This document shows positions 7,880-15,842 of a stretch of DNA of 46,197 nucleotides, one piece after another (the first letter of the stretch is position 1; the number at the start of each line of letters is the position of its first letter). Where the stretch lies: contig CAMBFX010000006.1 of NCBI GenBank assembly GCA_945865695.1, positions 1 through 46,197 of the forward strand, given 5' to 3'. The translations under genes were made by a program, and so were the position numbers. The notes below the pieces were generated by a model, which saw nothing but the letters and a program-made list of their open reading frames with translations, did not search any database and had not been told where the DNA came from. Origin of the DNA: Chryseobacterium gleum. GTDB lineage: Bacteria > Bacteroidota > Bacteroidia > Flavobacteriales_D > UBA2798.

Positions 7880-8281
7880 ATGAAATGGATCGGATTACTT
7901 TTTTTACTTTTTTTATTTACAGGAAAAACTTTTGCCCAAAGAGTTTCTTCTACCCATTTTTTTTATTTTGAAAGTAGTTCGGCTCGATTGAGTTCTTGGG
8001 AAGAAAAAAACTTAAAAGAAGTTTGTGATACATTAAAACAATTTTCTGTGATTTCTATTTCTGTTGCTGGACATACCGATGATACGAATACCGAAGAGGA
8101 AAATTTGATTTTATCAGAGGAGAGAGCTAAATATGTTAAAGAAATATTGATGAAGAATAATATTTCAGCATCAAAAATTACCTTGGTTGCCATGGGAGAA
8201 ACCAATCCTCTTGAATTGAATACAACCGAAAAAGGAAAAGCAAGGAATAGAAGAGTGGAGGTGAAGGTGGTTTATGAATAG
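7880..8281 (+). CDS. OmpA C-terminal domain protein (peptidoglycan-associated)
   Basis: 133 residues: a signal peptide (GLLFLLFLFTGKTFAQ, about residues 5-20) and then one OmpA-like domain to the end. The diagnostic segments are VAGHTDDTNTEEENLILSEERAKYVKEIL and a final GKARNRRVEV, which in the family bind diaminopimelate in peptidoglycan through the Asp and Arg residues. There is no beta-barrel and no lipobox, so it is likely a periplasmic or outer-membrane-associated wall-binding protein. It stands alone: the radical SAM pseudogene precedes it on the other strand, and the ~75 nt after it hold only AT-rich AATTCAAAATTC-type repeats. Confidence 0.88.
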   Translation: MKWIGLLFLLFLFTGKTFAQRVSSTHFFYFESSSARLSSWEEKNLKEVCDTLKQFSVISISVAGHTDDTNTEEENLILSEERAKYVKEILMKNNISASKITLVAMGETNPLELNTTEKGKARNRRVEVKVVYE

Positions 8282-8355
8282 ATTGCGAAATTCAAAATTC
8301 AAAACAGTTTCGCTACTGAAAGGAGTAATTCAAAATTCATTTCTCGATTCCGATT

Positions 8356-8562
8356 TCAAATGTCGCCTGTAAGCATTAATAAAATGATAATGACAATCAC
8401 TAAAAAAATAAAAGCAATTGGATTTTTATATAATGGAACTTTCGGTCGTTTGGTGATTGAATCGTAATTCGCTCTTAACCGCCCAAAATCTTTACTTGAT
8501 TCAATTTCTTCATTAGAAGGAATCGAATCTAATTTTTCTTTATTTAACTTATACTTTGTCAT
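8356..8562 (-). CDS. Small tail-anchored membrane protein, possible partner of the sigma factor
   Basis: 68 residues. The first ~45 are charged and polar (KLDSIPSNEEIESSKDFGRLRANYDSITKRPK) and the last ~20 (AFIFLVIVIIILLML) form one transmembrane segment, so the protein should sit in the inner membrane with its N-terminus in the cytoplasm. The ATG overlaps the stop of the upstream ECF sigma gene by four bases, the usual layout of sigma/anti-sigma pairs. No known anti-sigma domain is recognised; it is smaller than typical ones. An anti-sigma or sigma-tethering role is inference from position and topology. Confidence 0.72.
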   Translation of the reverse strand: MTKYKLNKEKLDSIPSNEEIESSKDFGRLRANYDSITKRPKVPLYKNPIAFIFLVIVIIILLMLTGDI

Positions 8563-9125
8563 TCGAGATGACCTCCAGTCATTTTTTTTAATTTTTCTAT
8601 AGTGCGATATAATCTAATCTTAGCATTGTCTTCTGTTATCATTAATAAATCTCCCATTTCTTTAAATGTTAGTTTATCAAAAAAACGTAATTGAATTAAA
8701 CGTTGTTGTTCTTCTTCCATTTTTTCTAAAAAAGAAAGAATAGTTTCGATATTTTTTTCCTTTAATTCAATGTCCATTTCATCCAAAAATTCGATGGCAT
8801 CTTTTTCTCTTACTTCTACCTCTTTGTATTTTGAATTTTTTCGATGAAGCATATTCATTTCATTGAAGGCAATACGAAATAACCATGCCGAAAATGGAAA
8901 ACCTTTATCCTGATACTTTTGGATATTCAACATTGCTTTTAGAAAAACTTGAGAAGTTAAATCAGCTGTCAATTCTTTATCATGATATCTTTTATAAATA
9001 AAAAGATAAATGGGTTTATAATAATGGTCATACAATGGCGCAAAATTAGCCGAGTTGAGTTTAGCTGACTCAATCCATTTCAGTTCTTCCTCTTGGCTAT
9101 ATTTGGGTGGTTTGCTAGACATCAT
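8559..9125 (-). CDS. ECF-type RNA polymerase sigma factor
   Basis: 189 residues from ATG at 9125 (another ATG follows at 9122). Region 2 covers the segment YDHYYKPIYLFIYKRY ... ADLTSQVFLKAM ... FPFSAWLFRIAFNEM, with the helix that melts and reads the -10 element; region 4 covers LEKMEEEQQRLIQLRFFDKLTFKEMGDLL through the recognition helix AKIRLYRTIEKLKK. There is no region 1 or 3, as in ECF/group 4 sigma factors. It is followed by the overlapping small membrane protein. No copy of the GGCAACC/CGTC element found at the other sigma gene is visible upstream, so this one is probably regulated differently. Confidence 0.9.
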   Translation of the reverse strand: MMSSKPPKYSQEEELKWIESAKLNSANFAPLYDHYYKPIYLFIYKRYHDKELTADLTSQVFLKAMLNIQKYQDKGFPFSAWLFRIAFNEMNMLHRKNSKYKEVEVREKDAIEFLDEMDIELKEKNIETILSFLEKMEEEQQRLIQLRFFDKLTFKEMGDLLMITEDNAKIRLYRTIEKLKKMTGGHLE

Positions 9126-9247
9126 TATCAATCATTAAGATAATGCAATTAATAGAAAAGAGAACAATTTTTTTTAGGATTGAGTCAAATTAGTTTTAAA
9201 GGTGATAATAATTAAGGTAAAGGCGGCATAATTAAACTGTTTTTAGG

Positions 9248-9255
9248 TAAATTTG
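9248..9255 (+). promoter_or_regulatory. Candidate -7 element directly in front of the peroxidase gene
   Basis: TAAATTTG matches TAnnTTTG but ends only 4 nt before the ATG at 9260. If used, the transcript would be leaderless or nearly so. No clear TTTG lies 17-23 nt upstream, so the call is weak. Confidence 0.35.
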
Positions 9256-9259
9256 TGAT

Positions 9260-10333
9260 ATGAAAAGAGGGTTGACATTTTTCTTATTTATGCTTTTTAT
9301 CATCGCTTTTAAATCTTGTAAAAAGGACGATGAGATTTTAATTTACCGCCCTACGCCTTATAATTTGGTTATTCCTGCGGGCTTGCCTCCTATGCCAATT
9401 CCCATTGATAATCCTTTAACAGTTGAAGGTGTTGAATTAGGAAGAAGATTATTTTATGACGAATTATTATCAGGAAATAATACCATGTCTTGCGCTACTT
9501 GTCATCATCCTTCTATGTCTTTTACAGATAACGCTAGCGTTTCCGTTGGAATTGATGGAATAGCCGGCACTAGGAATTCTATGCCATTGATTAATTTAGG
9601 TTGGCAAACGTCATTTTTCTGGGATGGAAGAGTAAATACTTTAGAAGAACAAGTTTTGCATCCGGTGATAGATCCAATTGAGATGAAAGATCTTTGGCCC
9701 AATGTGGTTTGGGAATTAGTTCAGGATGAAAAATACCCAGAAATGTTTAGACGTGCATTTGGTGAAAGAGGAATTGACTCGGTTAAAGTTTCAAAAGCAT
9801 TAGCTCAATTCTTACGAATTATGATTTCGGGAAACTCAAAATATGATAAAATGAGAAGGAATGAATTAGTTTTTACCACTGATGAATTACTGGGAATGGA
9901 ATTGTTTAATCGCGATAAAGATGAAGCCAATAATATTGCTGGTGGCGATTGTTTTCATTGTCACGGAGAGCCGATGTTTACCAGCAATCAATTTCATAAT
10001 AATGGTTTGGATGCAATTTTCACGGATTTAGGAAGAGGTTTTTTTACAAATAACCCCAATGACAATGGAAAGTTTAAAGCGCCTAGTTTAAGAAACATTG
10101 CCTTAACTGCTCCCTATATGCATGATGGAAGGTTTGAAAATTTAGATGATGTGATTAATCATTATAGCACTGGATTAGTTTATTCAACCACCATTGACCC
10201 ATTAATGAAATTTGTTGCAGATGGTGGAGTAGGATTAACAACCATTGAAAAGAATCAATTGAAAGCTTTTTTAAATACATTAACCGATGATGATTTCGCT
10301 GTTAATCGAGCATTTCAAGATCCGGAAAATTAG
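9260..10333 (+). CDS. Di-haem cytochrome c peroxidase (CcpA/MauG family), probable lipoprotein
   Basis: 357 residues. A hydrophobic N-terminus ends in KSCKKDDE, so Cys20 is a probable lipid anchor (relaxed Bacteroidota lipobox). Two c-type haem sites are clear: CATCH at residues 78-82 (low-potential haem) and CFHCH at 231-235 (high-potential haem). Met287 in APYMHDGRF is where the family has the axial ligand of the second haem. The FWDGRVNTLEEQV and PIEM segments are also typical. In the family these enzymes reduce hydrogen peroxide to water in the periplasm using cytochrome c electrons. Its length (about 340 mature residues) is normal. It is divergent from the ECF sigma gene and appears monocistronic. 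Confidence 0.93.
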   Translation: MKRGLTFFLFMLFIIAFKSCKKDDEILIYRPTPYNLVIPAGLPPMPIPIDNPLTVEGVELGRRLFYDELLSGNNTMSCATCHHPSMSFTDNASVSVGIDGIAGTRNSMPLINLGWQTSFFWDGRVNTLEEQVLHPVIDPIEMKDLWPNVVWELVQDEKYPEMFRRAFGERGIDSVKVSKALAQFLRIMISGNSKYDKMRRNELVFTTDELLGMELFNRDKDEANNIAGGDCFHCHGEPMFTSNQFHNNGLDAIFTDLGRGFFTNNPNDNGKFKAPSLRNIALTAPYMHDGRFENLDDVINHYSTGLVYSTTIDPLMKFVADGGVGLTTIEKNQLKAFLNTLTDDDFAVNRAFQDPEN

Positions 10334-10350
10334 AACTTAATTTATTGAGA

Positions 10351-10375
10351 TTCTAATCACACATTTTTATTAGAA
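10351..10375 (+). terminator. Weak stem-loop after the peroxidase gene
   Basis: TTCTAAT (10351-10357) pairs with ATTAGAA (10369-10375) around an 11-nt loop, 18 nt past the stop codon. It is AT-rich and lacks a clean T tract, so it may only be an mRNA-end structure. Confidence 0.25.
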
Positions 10376-10466
10376 GAAATAAATAAAATGATTAAAACTA
10401 CAAATAAATTTTATTTGATAATGTTTAACTCATACGAACTTACAGCTAATAATGAAAGGAAATCTA

Positions 10467-11438
10467 TTAGAATGATGCTCTAACTCTCTTACGTTTAATT
10501 TTACCATAACCACCAGATTTGTTTTTAAACTTATAACTAACGCTTAAAATGGCGAAAAGATATCCATCACGATCGTCTGCATCTCCACGTGGTTGACCAG
10601 GAGAAGTTGGGTCATAATAATTGGGTGTACCAAAATAGTCTGCTATAGATCCATCCGATGGATTAGACATAAGAGCCGATTGATTTCCATAAGCTGATGC
10701 TAATTCAGCAGGGTCATAATAATATCCTGAAACATCATCGATATAATCGGTGAAAGTAAATGAGTGAGAAATATCTAATGCTATTCCCCAATTCAAATTA
10801 AGTGCTTTACTGAAGCCAAAACCAACTGGAATACTAACACTAAAATTACTATATTGTTTTGGCCCTCCAGGCAAACCTTGACCTTCGGTATGTAAATCTT
10901 TTAAAGGAATCCAAACATCTCCATACAATCCTTTCGGGTTAAAATAAAAACCGCCTATTCCAGCAAAAAGATAAGCGCCAATACCTAATGGTCTTACACC
11001 AATTTTTTTCTTTTTTGTATTTTTCAAGTTATATCTATTCCCGCCTTTTTCTTTAATAAGATACCATTGAAAAACTAAAGATACCTCGTGTAAATTAGAC
11101 TTGAAATTTAAATTTCTATTGTTTCGAAAAGGTTCTGTTGTTAACTTATCATCACCTTCTAATTTTCCATATCGATAAGAAGTTCTAAGAGCAGTTGAAG
11201 CACTAATGTGGTAAATCCATGTAAATTGATTTCCTGTTCTTGTTTTTGGAATTTCGAGATCCCAAATAAATTCAGATCCAATTCTATTTCTTCCTCCTAG
11301 TTCTCCTAAAAAATTGGATACGCCAGAGCCAAAAGTAATTTCATGGCGGTATTTTTTCCAGCCATTCGGGTTCATGAATGATTGACTGAAGCCCATAACG
11401 GGTAAAATAAACAATAAGAAGAAGGCAAGTAGTCGCAT
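10467..11438 (-). CDS. Outer-membrane beta-barrel-like protein (DUF6089-like)
   Basis: 323 residues from ATG at 11438, which begins a classical signal peptide (MRLLAFFLLFILPVMGFSQ); a TTG 18 nt upstream is in frame but less likely. The mature protein alternates aromatic and small residues in short strands (HEITFGSGVSNFLGELGG, FTWIYHISASTALRTSYRYG, LGIGAYLFAGIGGFYF) and ends in a strand with Phe-Lys-rich tail. The start, with a gliding-like YRHEITFGSGVSNFLGELG, resembles DUF6089 proteins of Bacteroidota. A Tyr/Asp/Ser-rich loop near residues 245-290 is likely extracellular. Probable small barrel in the outer membrane; no function is visible. Confidence 0.78.
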   Translation of the reverse strand: MRLLAFFLLFILPVMGFSQSFMNPNGWKKYRHEITFGSGVSNFLGELGGRNRIGSEFIWDLEIPKTRTGNQFTWIYHISASTALRTSYRYGKLEGDDKLTTEPFRNNRNLNFKSNLHEVSLVFQWYLIKEKGGNRYNLKNTKKKKIGVRPLGIGAYLFAGIGGFYFNPKGLYGDVWIPLKDLHTEGQGLPGGPKQYSNFSVSIPVGFGFSKALNLNWGIALDISHSFTFTDYIDDVSGYYYDPAELASAYGNQSALMSNPSDGSIADYFGTPNYYDPTSPGQPRGDADDRDGYLFAILSVSYKFKNKSGGYGKIKRKRVRASF

Positions 11439-11457
11439 TTTGTTTTTTTTCAACAAT

Positions 11458-11491
11458 CAAATGTATGAAATCTAAAAGTAAATAATGCAAA
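11458..11491 (-). promoter_or_regulatory. Candidate promoter of the barrel gene
   Basis: On the minus strand TTTG (plus 11488-11491) and TACATTTG (plus 11458-11465) are 22 nt apart and end 19 nt before the ATG at 11438. The -7 element fits TAnnTTTG well, and the spacing is at the long end of the known range. Confidence 0.4.
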
Positions 11492-11612
11492 AAATGGATT
11501 TATTATTGTAAAAATAACGAGCACTTAATAATTTGAAAAGCAATAGTTTATGTTGCGGATTTAAAAAATATTTTTAGGAATTACCAACAAAACAAGTAAT
11601 TGATGAGCCTCT

Positions 11613-12632
11613 TTATACCAAATTGACTTCGCATTCGAGTTGAATTCCGAATTTTTCTTGGATAGAATGAATAATTTGAATGGATAATTCAACTATTTCT
11701 TGGCCTGTTGCGTTGCCATAATTAACTAAAACCAAGGCTTGATTTTTATGCACTCCAAAATCTCCCTTTTTATAACCTTTCCATCCGGCATTTTCGATTA
11801 ACCAACCCGCAGCAACTTTAGTTGTTTTTTCATTGATGGGAAATGAAATCAAATTAGGAAATTTTTCTTTTAATTGATCGGCCTGCTCTTTTGAAATTTC
11901 TGGATTCTTAAAGAAACTTCCGGCATTACCAATTTCTTTTGGATTAGGTAATTTTCTTTCACGAATACGAATCACGGCATCACTTATTTTGCGAATAGAA
12001 ATGGGTGATTCTGCATCGTTTTTCAATTCATCTTCAATTGCACCGTATTTAATTTTAAAATCAGGTTTTTTATGCAGTTTAAAAACAACTCCAGTAATGA
12101 AATGTTTACCTTTTACTTCATTTTTAAATATGCTTTCTCTGTATCCGAATTTACATTCTTTATTGGTAAAAACACAGGATTCTAAATTGTCGAGTTGTAA
12201 AGTTTGTACAGAATCAATAACGTCTTTTACCTCCACGCCATAAGCTCCAATATTTTGCATGGGGGCTGCGCCAACACAACCTGGAATCAATGATAAATTC
12301 TCGATTCCCGCCCAGTTTTTTTCTATACAATAAAGTACGAATTCATGCCAGTTTTCGCCTGCTCCTGCAAATACCCAAACATAATCTTCGTCTTCTTTTA
12401 TCTTTTCAATTCCTTTAATTTCATTTTTAACTACCATTCCATCAAAATCTGAAAGTAAAAGAATATTACTTCCTCCTCCAATAATCAGTTTTTTTTCAAA
12501 ATCATTATTTTTTTTAGAGTAAACTTCACTTACATCTTCCAGATTTGAAATGCGGACAAAAAAACGTCCTTTTACATCCAATCCGAATGTATTATAGGGC
12601 TTAAGCGATATGTTTTCTTCTATTTGGACCAT
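11613..12632 (-). CDS. murB: UDP-N-acetylenolpyruvoylglucosamine reductase (MurB)
   Basis: 339 residues, close to the E. coli enzyme (342). It carries out the second step of UDP-MurNAc formation: NADPH-dependent, FAD-bound reduction of the enolpyruvyl group. The FAD-binding part is seen in NTFGL (14-18), IIGGGSNILL (50-59) and LIPGCVGAAPMQNIGAYG (115-132). The catalytic residues of the family are present: Arg165 in FGYRES, Ser239 in GNAGSFFKNP and Glu335 in LECEVNL. The presence of the GYRES-type loop places it in the type I group. It is divergent from the glycosyltransferase pair and acts in the cytoplasm. Confidence 0.97.
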   Translation of the reverse strand: MVQIEENISLKPYNTFGLDVKGRFFVRISNLEDVSEVYSKKNNDFEKKLIIGGGSNILLLSDFDGMVVKNEIKGIEKIKEDEDYVWVFAGAGENWHEFVLYCIEKNWAGIENLSLIPGCVGAAPMQNIGAYGVEVKDVIDSVQTLQLDNLESCVFTNKECKFGYRESIFKNEVKGKHFITGVVFKLHKKPDFKIKYGAIEDELKNDAESPISIRKISDAVIRIRERKLPNPKEIGNAGSFFKNPEISKEQADQLKEKFPNLISFPINEKTTKVAAGWLIENAGWKGYKKGDFGVHKNQALVLVNYGNATGQEIVELSIQIIHSIQEKFGIQLECEVNLV

Positions 12633-12643
12633 TATACTAAATT

Positions 12644-12651
12644 CAAAGCTA
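12644..12651 (-). promoter_or_regulatory. Candidate -7 element of murB
   Basis: The minus strand reads TAGCTTTG (TAnnTTTG) 11 nt before the murB ATG at 12632. A TTG (plus CAA at 12674-12676) lies 22 nt further upstream as a possible -33 contact. Confidence 0.4.
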
Positions 12652-12731
12652 ATGCGTTTGTTTATGCTAAAAGCAACAAAGCTTTATGAATAACTAACAT
12701 TTGAAATTGAAAAAGTAATATTCACAAGCGT

Positions 12732-12739
12732 TAATTTTG
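12732..12739 (+). promoter_or_regulatory. Candidate -7 element of the glycosyltransferase pair
   Basis: TAATTTTG fits TAnnTTTG and ends 10 nt before the ATG at 12750; TTG at 12707-12709 lies 22 nt upstream. With the murB element it would make the 12633-12749 gap a back-to-back promoter region. Confidence 0.4.
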
Positions 12740-12749
12740 ATTCAAATTG

Positions 12750-13871
12750 ATGAAAAGAAAAGCTATAGTATGCGTAACGAATGATTTGTTCACTGATCAA
12801 AGAGTGGATAAGGTTTGTCGTTATTTAACTGATAAAGGAGTAGAGGTATTACTCGTAGGCCGAAAATTGAAAAATAGTAAAGAACTTTCTCCACGCGTTT
12901 ATCCAACTCATCGAATGAATTTAAAGTTTACAAAAGGGGCTTTATTTTATGCGGAGTATAATTTTCGTTTATTTTTCTTTTTACTTTTTCATCCATTTGA
13001 TTTTTTAGTGAGTAATGATTTAGACACACTTCCAGCTTGTGATTTTGCGGCCGCTGCCAAAGGGAAAAAAGTAGTTTATGATTCACATGAATATTTTACA
13101 GAAGTTCCAGAATTACAAAACCGAAAAGCAGTAAAAAAGATTTGGGAAATTTTTGAAATAATGATTTTTCGAAACTTGGGTAAAACGTATACCGTTAACG
13201 ATTCTATTGCTAAAATCTATAACGATAAATACAAAATGAATTTCAGAGTAGTGAAGAATCTTCCTGAAATGTTTGTAATAGAAAAAACTAAATCAAGAAA
13301 AGATTTAAACCTGCCAGAGGATAAAAAAATACTAATCATTCAAGGGGCTGGCATTAATATTCAACGTGGTGCCGAAGAATTAACCGAAGCGATGAAATAT
13401 TTAGACCATTGCTTTTTGGTGATTATTGGCTCTGGTGATGTTTTTCCAATTCTAAAAGAAAAAATTGCAAATGATTCCGTTTTAGCTCAACGAATTTTAT
13501 TAGTGGATAAATTGCCTTATGATCAAATGATGCAATATACCATGAATGCGGATATTGGCTTTTCGTTGGACAAAAATACTAATCCCAATTATTTGTATAG
13601 TTTACCCAATAAGATTTTTGATTATATCAAAGCAGGATTACCCATTATTGTTTCAGATTTAGTTGAAATTGGAAAAATTGTTCGCCAGTTTGAAGTGGGT
13701 AGAATTTTAAAAACACATGACCCAGAACAAATAGCTGTTTTCATTAAAGAATTTATAAATGATAAAAATGCAATGGAAATTTATAAGGCGAATTGTTTAA
13801 AAGCCATGAATGAACTTAATTGGGACAAGCAGAAAAATGTTTTAGATGAAATTTATTCAGAACTAATTTGA
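12750..13871 (+). CDS. Glycosyltransferase, GT4-like (GT-B fold)
   Basis: 373 residues from ATG at 12750. The N-terminal Rossmann-like half begins KAIVCVTNDLFTDQRVDKVCRYL and includes the DSHEYFTEVPE segment common in bacterial GT4 enzymes. The C-terminal half starts with KKILIIQGAGINIQRGAEEL and holds a donor-binding stretch, YSLPNKIFDYIKAGLPIIVSD, in the place of the E-x7-E region. It has no membrane segment. It overlaps the next glycosyltransferase by four bases, so the two are translated together. A role in cell-surface polysaccharide or glycolipid synthesis is likely; donor and acceptor are not known. Confidence 0.85.
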   Translation: MKRKAIVCVTNDLFTDQRVDKVCRYLTDKGVEVLLVGRKLKNSKELSPRVYPTHRMNLKFTKGALFYAEYNFRLFFFLLFHPFDFLVSNDLDTLPACDFAAAAKGKKVVYDSHEYFTEVPELQNRKAVKKIWEIFEIMIFRNLGKTYTVNDSIAKIYNDKYKMNFRVVKNLPEMFVIEKTKSRKDLNLPEDKKILIIQGAGINIQRGAEELTEAMKYLDHCFLVIIGSGDVFPILKEKIANDSVLAQRILLVDKLPYDQMMQYTMNADIGFSLDKNTNPNYLYSLPNKIFDYIKAGLPIIVSDLVEIGKIVRQFEVGRILKTHDPEQIAVFIKEFINDKNAMEIYKANCLKAMNELNWDKQKNVLDEIYSELI

Positions 13872-14995
13872 TCCAAAAATTACATATCGTTTCGCTCGAA
13901 AACCCCTATCCACCAGATTACGGTGGCGTAATGGGAATTTTTAATAGAATTAAAGCTTTGCATGAATCAGGATTAGAAATTCACTTGCATGTTTTTTATT
14001 TTGAGAGGGAACCAAGACGAGAGCTTGAATCTTTTTGCCATAAAGTTTATTATTATAAACGGGATATGCGCAAGATTTTATTGTTTTCAAAATTCCCATT
14101 TATTGTTGTATCCAGAAGCTCCAAGAAATTAGTAGATAATTTGAAATTAATTGATGCCCCTGTTTTATTTGAAGGACTTCATGTTTGCTTTTATTTGCAA
14201 CATCGCGATTTGAAAAACAGAATACGATTGGTGCGAATGCATAACGTAGAGCATGATTATTATCATCATCTTTCATTGGCTGAAAAGAGTATTTTTAAGA
14301 AATGGTATTTAAAACGGGAGAGTATTAAACTGAAAGAATATGAGAATGTATTAAAAGATTGTAATAGAATTTTATCGGTCGTAGAATCAGATCAGGAGTA
14401 TTTTAAGAACAAATATTCTCATAGCGAATTAATGCCTGTTTTTATTGATGAAACAAAATTTCATTATTCGGAAAAACATAACGAGGCAATTTTATACCAT
14501 GGCAATTTAGCTGTATCAGAAAATAATGTAGCTGCCGAATGGTTAATTGAAAATGTGTTTTCAAAGATGGATCGAAAATGCATCATCGCTGGTAAAAATC
14601 CATCTGCATCGTTAACAAGAAATAGTGCAAATTTTAAAAACATAGAACTCATTCCTAATCCTTCTTCCGAACGATTAAACACCTTGATTCAGGAATCGAA
14701 TATTTGCGTATTACCCACTTTTCAATCCACTGGAATTAAATTAAAGTTGATTGATTCATTGATGCAAGGCAAACATTGTATTGTCAATGGTCAGATGCTA
14801 ACAGGAACTTCATTAGGGGAATTTTGTCATCAAGCTGAAACTTCTCAGGATTTTATTTCAAAAATTAACGAATTATTCTCTTTGAATTTTACCAGCGAAG
14901 ATTTTGAAAAAAGAAAATCTCATTTGAAATCTTATTTTAACAATCAAAAATCTGTAGAAAGAATGAAGGAATTGATTAAGGGCGTAAAGGATTGA
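13868..14995 (+). CDS. Glycosyltransferase family 4-like protein
   Basis: 375 residues. The only start that keeps the conserved N-terminal strand-turn (IVSLENPYPPDYGGVMGIFNRIKAL) is TTG at 13868, which overlaps the upstream stop (TTGA); the next Met is residue 22 and would remove this glycine-rich motif. Translational coupling to the previous gene would explain the weak start. The C-terminal half has NICVLPTFQSTGIKLKLIDSLMQGKHCIV, a typical donor-nucleotide-sugar site in GT-B enzymes. It probably works with the upstream glycosyltransferase on the same glycan. Its 3' end overlaps the convergent ftsE by 20 bp. Confidence 0.85.
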   Translation: MIQKLHIVSLENPYPPDYGGVMGIFNRIKALHESGLEIHLHVFYFEREPRRELESFCHKVYYYKRDMRKILLFSKFPFIVVSRSSKKLVDNLKLIDAPVLFEGLHVCFYLQHRDLKNRIRLVRMHNVEHDYYHHLSLAEKSIFKKWYLKRESIKLKEYENVLKDCNRILSVVESDQEYFKNKYSHSELMPVFIDETKFHYSEKHNEAILYHGNLAVSENNVAAEWLIENVFSKMDRKCIIAGKNPSASLTRNSANFKNIELIPNPSSERLNTLIQESNICVLPTFQSTGIKLKLIDSLMQGKHCIVNGQMLTGTSLGEFCHQAETSQDFISKINELFSLNFTSEDFEKRKSHLKSYFNNQKSVERMKELIKGVKD

Positions 14996-15680
14996 AAAAG
15001 GCGGCATGTTGAACATCGTTCAATTTACCATTTTCGGTTTTTAACGTTCTGAAAGGAAATTTCTCCATGATGGTATAATCATGTGTGGCCATTAAAACAG
15101 CCCTTCCACTATTTGAAATCTCAAATAATAATCGCAATATCTCTTCAGATGTCTCTGGATCCAAATTTCCCGTAGGTTCATCTGCTAAAATCAAAACTGG
15201 ATCGTTAATCAAAGCACGTGCAATTGAAACTCGTTGTTGTTCTCCACCCGAAAGTTGGTGAGGTAGTTTATTTTCTTTTCCAGATAATCCAACTCTTTCT
15301 AATAATTCTAAAATTCTAGCGGTCATTTTGTTTTTATCTTTCCAACCTGTAGCTTTCATCACAAATTTTAAATTCTCCTCAACAGTTCTATCCGGGAGTA
15401 ATTGAAAGTCTTGAAAAACAATACCTAGTTTTCTTCTTAGAAAGGGTATCCATCTTCTTTTTAGCTTTTTTAAATCATATCCTACAATATTTCCAGTTCC
15501 TTCAGTTAAAGGTAACTCGCCATAAAGTGTTTTTAAAAGACTACTTTTTCCGCTACCCGTCTTACCGACCAAATAGACAAATTCCCCATTTTCAATACGA
15601 ACATTTACCTGATCTAGAATCAGATTTTTGTTTTGGAAAATTTTTCCATCTTTTATTTCGAGAATTGCAGTTTCCACCAT
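14976..15680 (-). CDS. ftsE: FtsE-like ABC transporter ATP-binding protein
   Basis: 234 residues, one ABC ATPase domain of normal FtsE length. Walker A is GKTGSGKS at residues 39-46, the Q-loop Gln is residue 90, the signature LSGGEQQ is at 143-149, Walker B LILADEP at 163-169, and the switch His is residue 200. The FRRKLGIVFQDFQLL segment is characteristic of FtsE, which with FtsX in the inner membrane controls cell-wall hydrolases at division. FtsX is not beside it here, so an assignment to a related LolD/MacB-type ATPase cannot be excluded, but the sequence favours FtsE. It is convergent with the second glycosyltransferase, overlapping 20 bp. Confidence 0.85.
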   Translation of the reverse strand: MVETAILEIKDGKIFQNKNLILDQVNVRIENGEFVYLVGKTGSGKSSLLKTLYGELPLTEGTGNIVGYDLKKLKRRWIPFLRRKLGIVFQDFQLLPDRTVEENLKFVMKATGWKDKNKMTARILELLERVGLSGKENKLPHQLSGGEQQRVSIARALINDPVLILADEPTGNLDPETSEEILRLLFEISNSGRAVLMATHDYTIMEKFPFRTLKTENGKLNDVQHAAFFNPLRP

Positions 15681-15842
15681 GTTAATATTTCGCTTTGTAA
15701 AGATGCATCAAATTATTCGATCGAATTTGCCTGCAATCGACATTCTAACAGAATAATTCTAACAGATTAGCGTTGAAAACTTCAAGGTGGTGTATTCTAT
15801 GTCCTCATGGCATGGAGTAATTTTAACATTCAATATTTTATT

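Noticed and set aside
15807-15842. Upstream ATG of the TPR gene as start
   Set aside because: It would put a non-hydrophobic extension in front of the signal peptide; the ATGs at 15843 or 15861 fit better.
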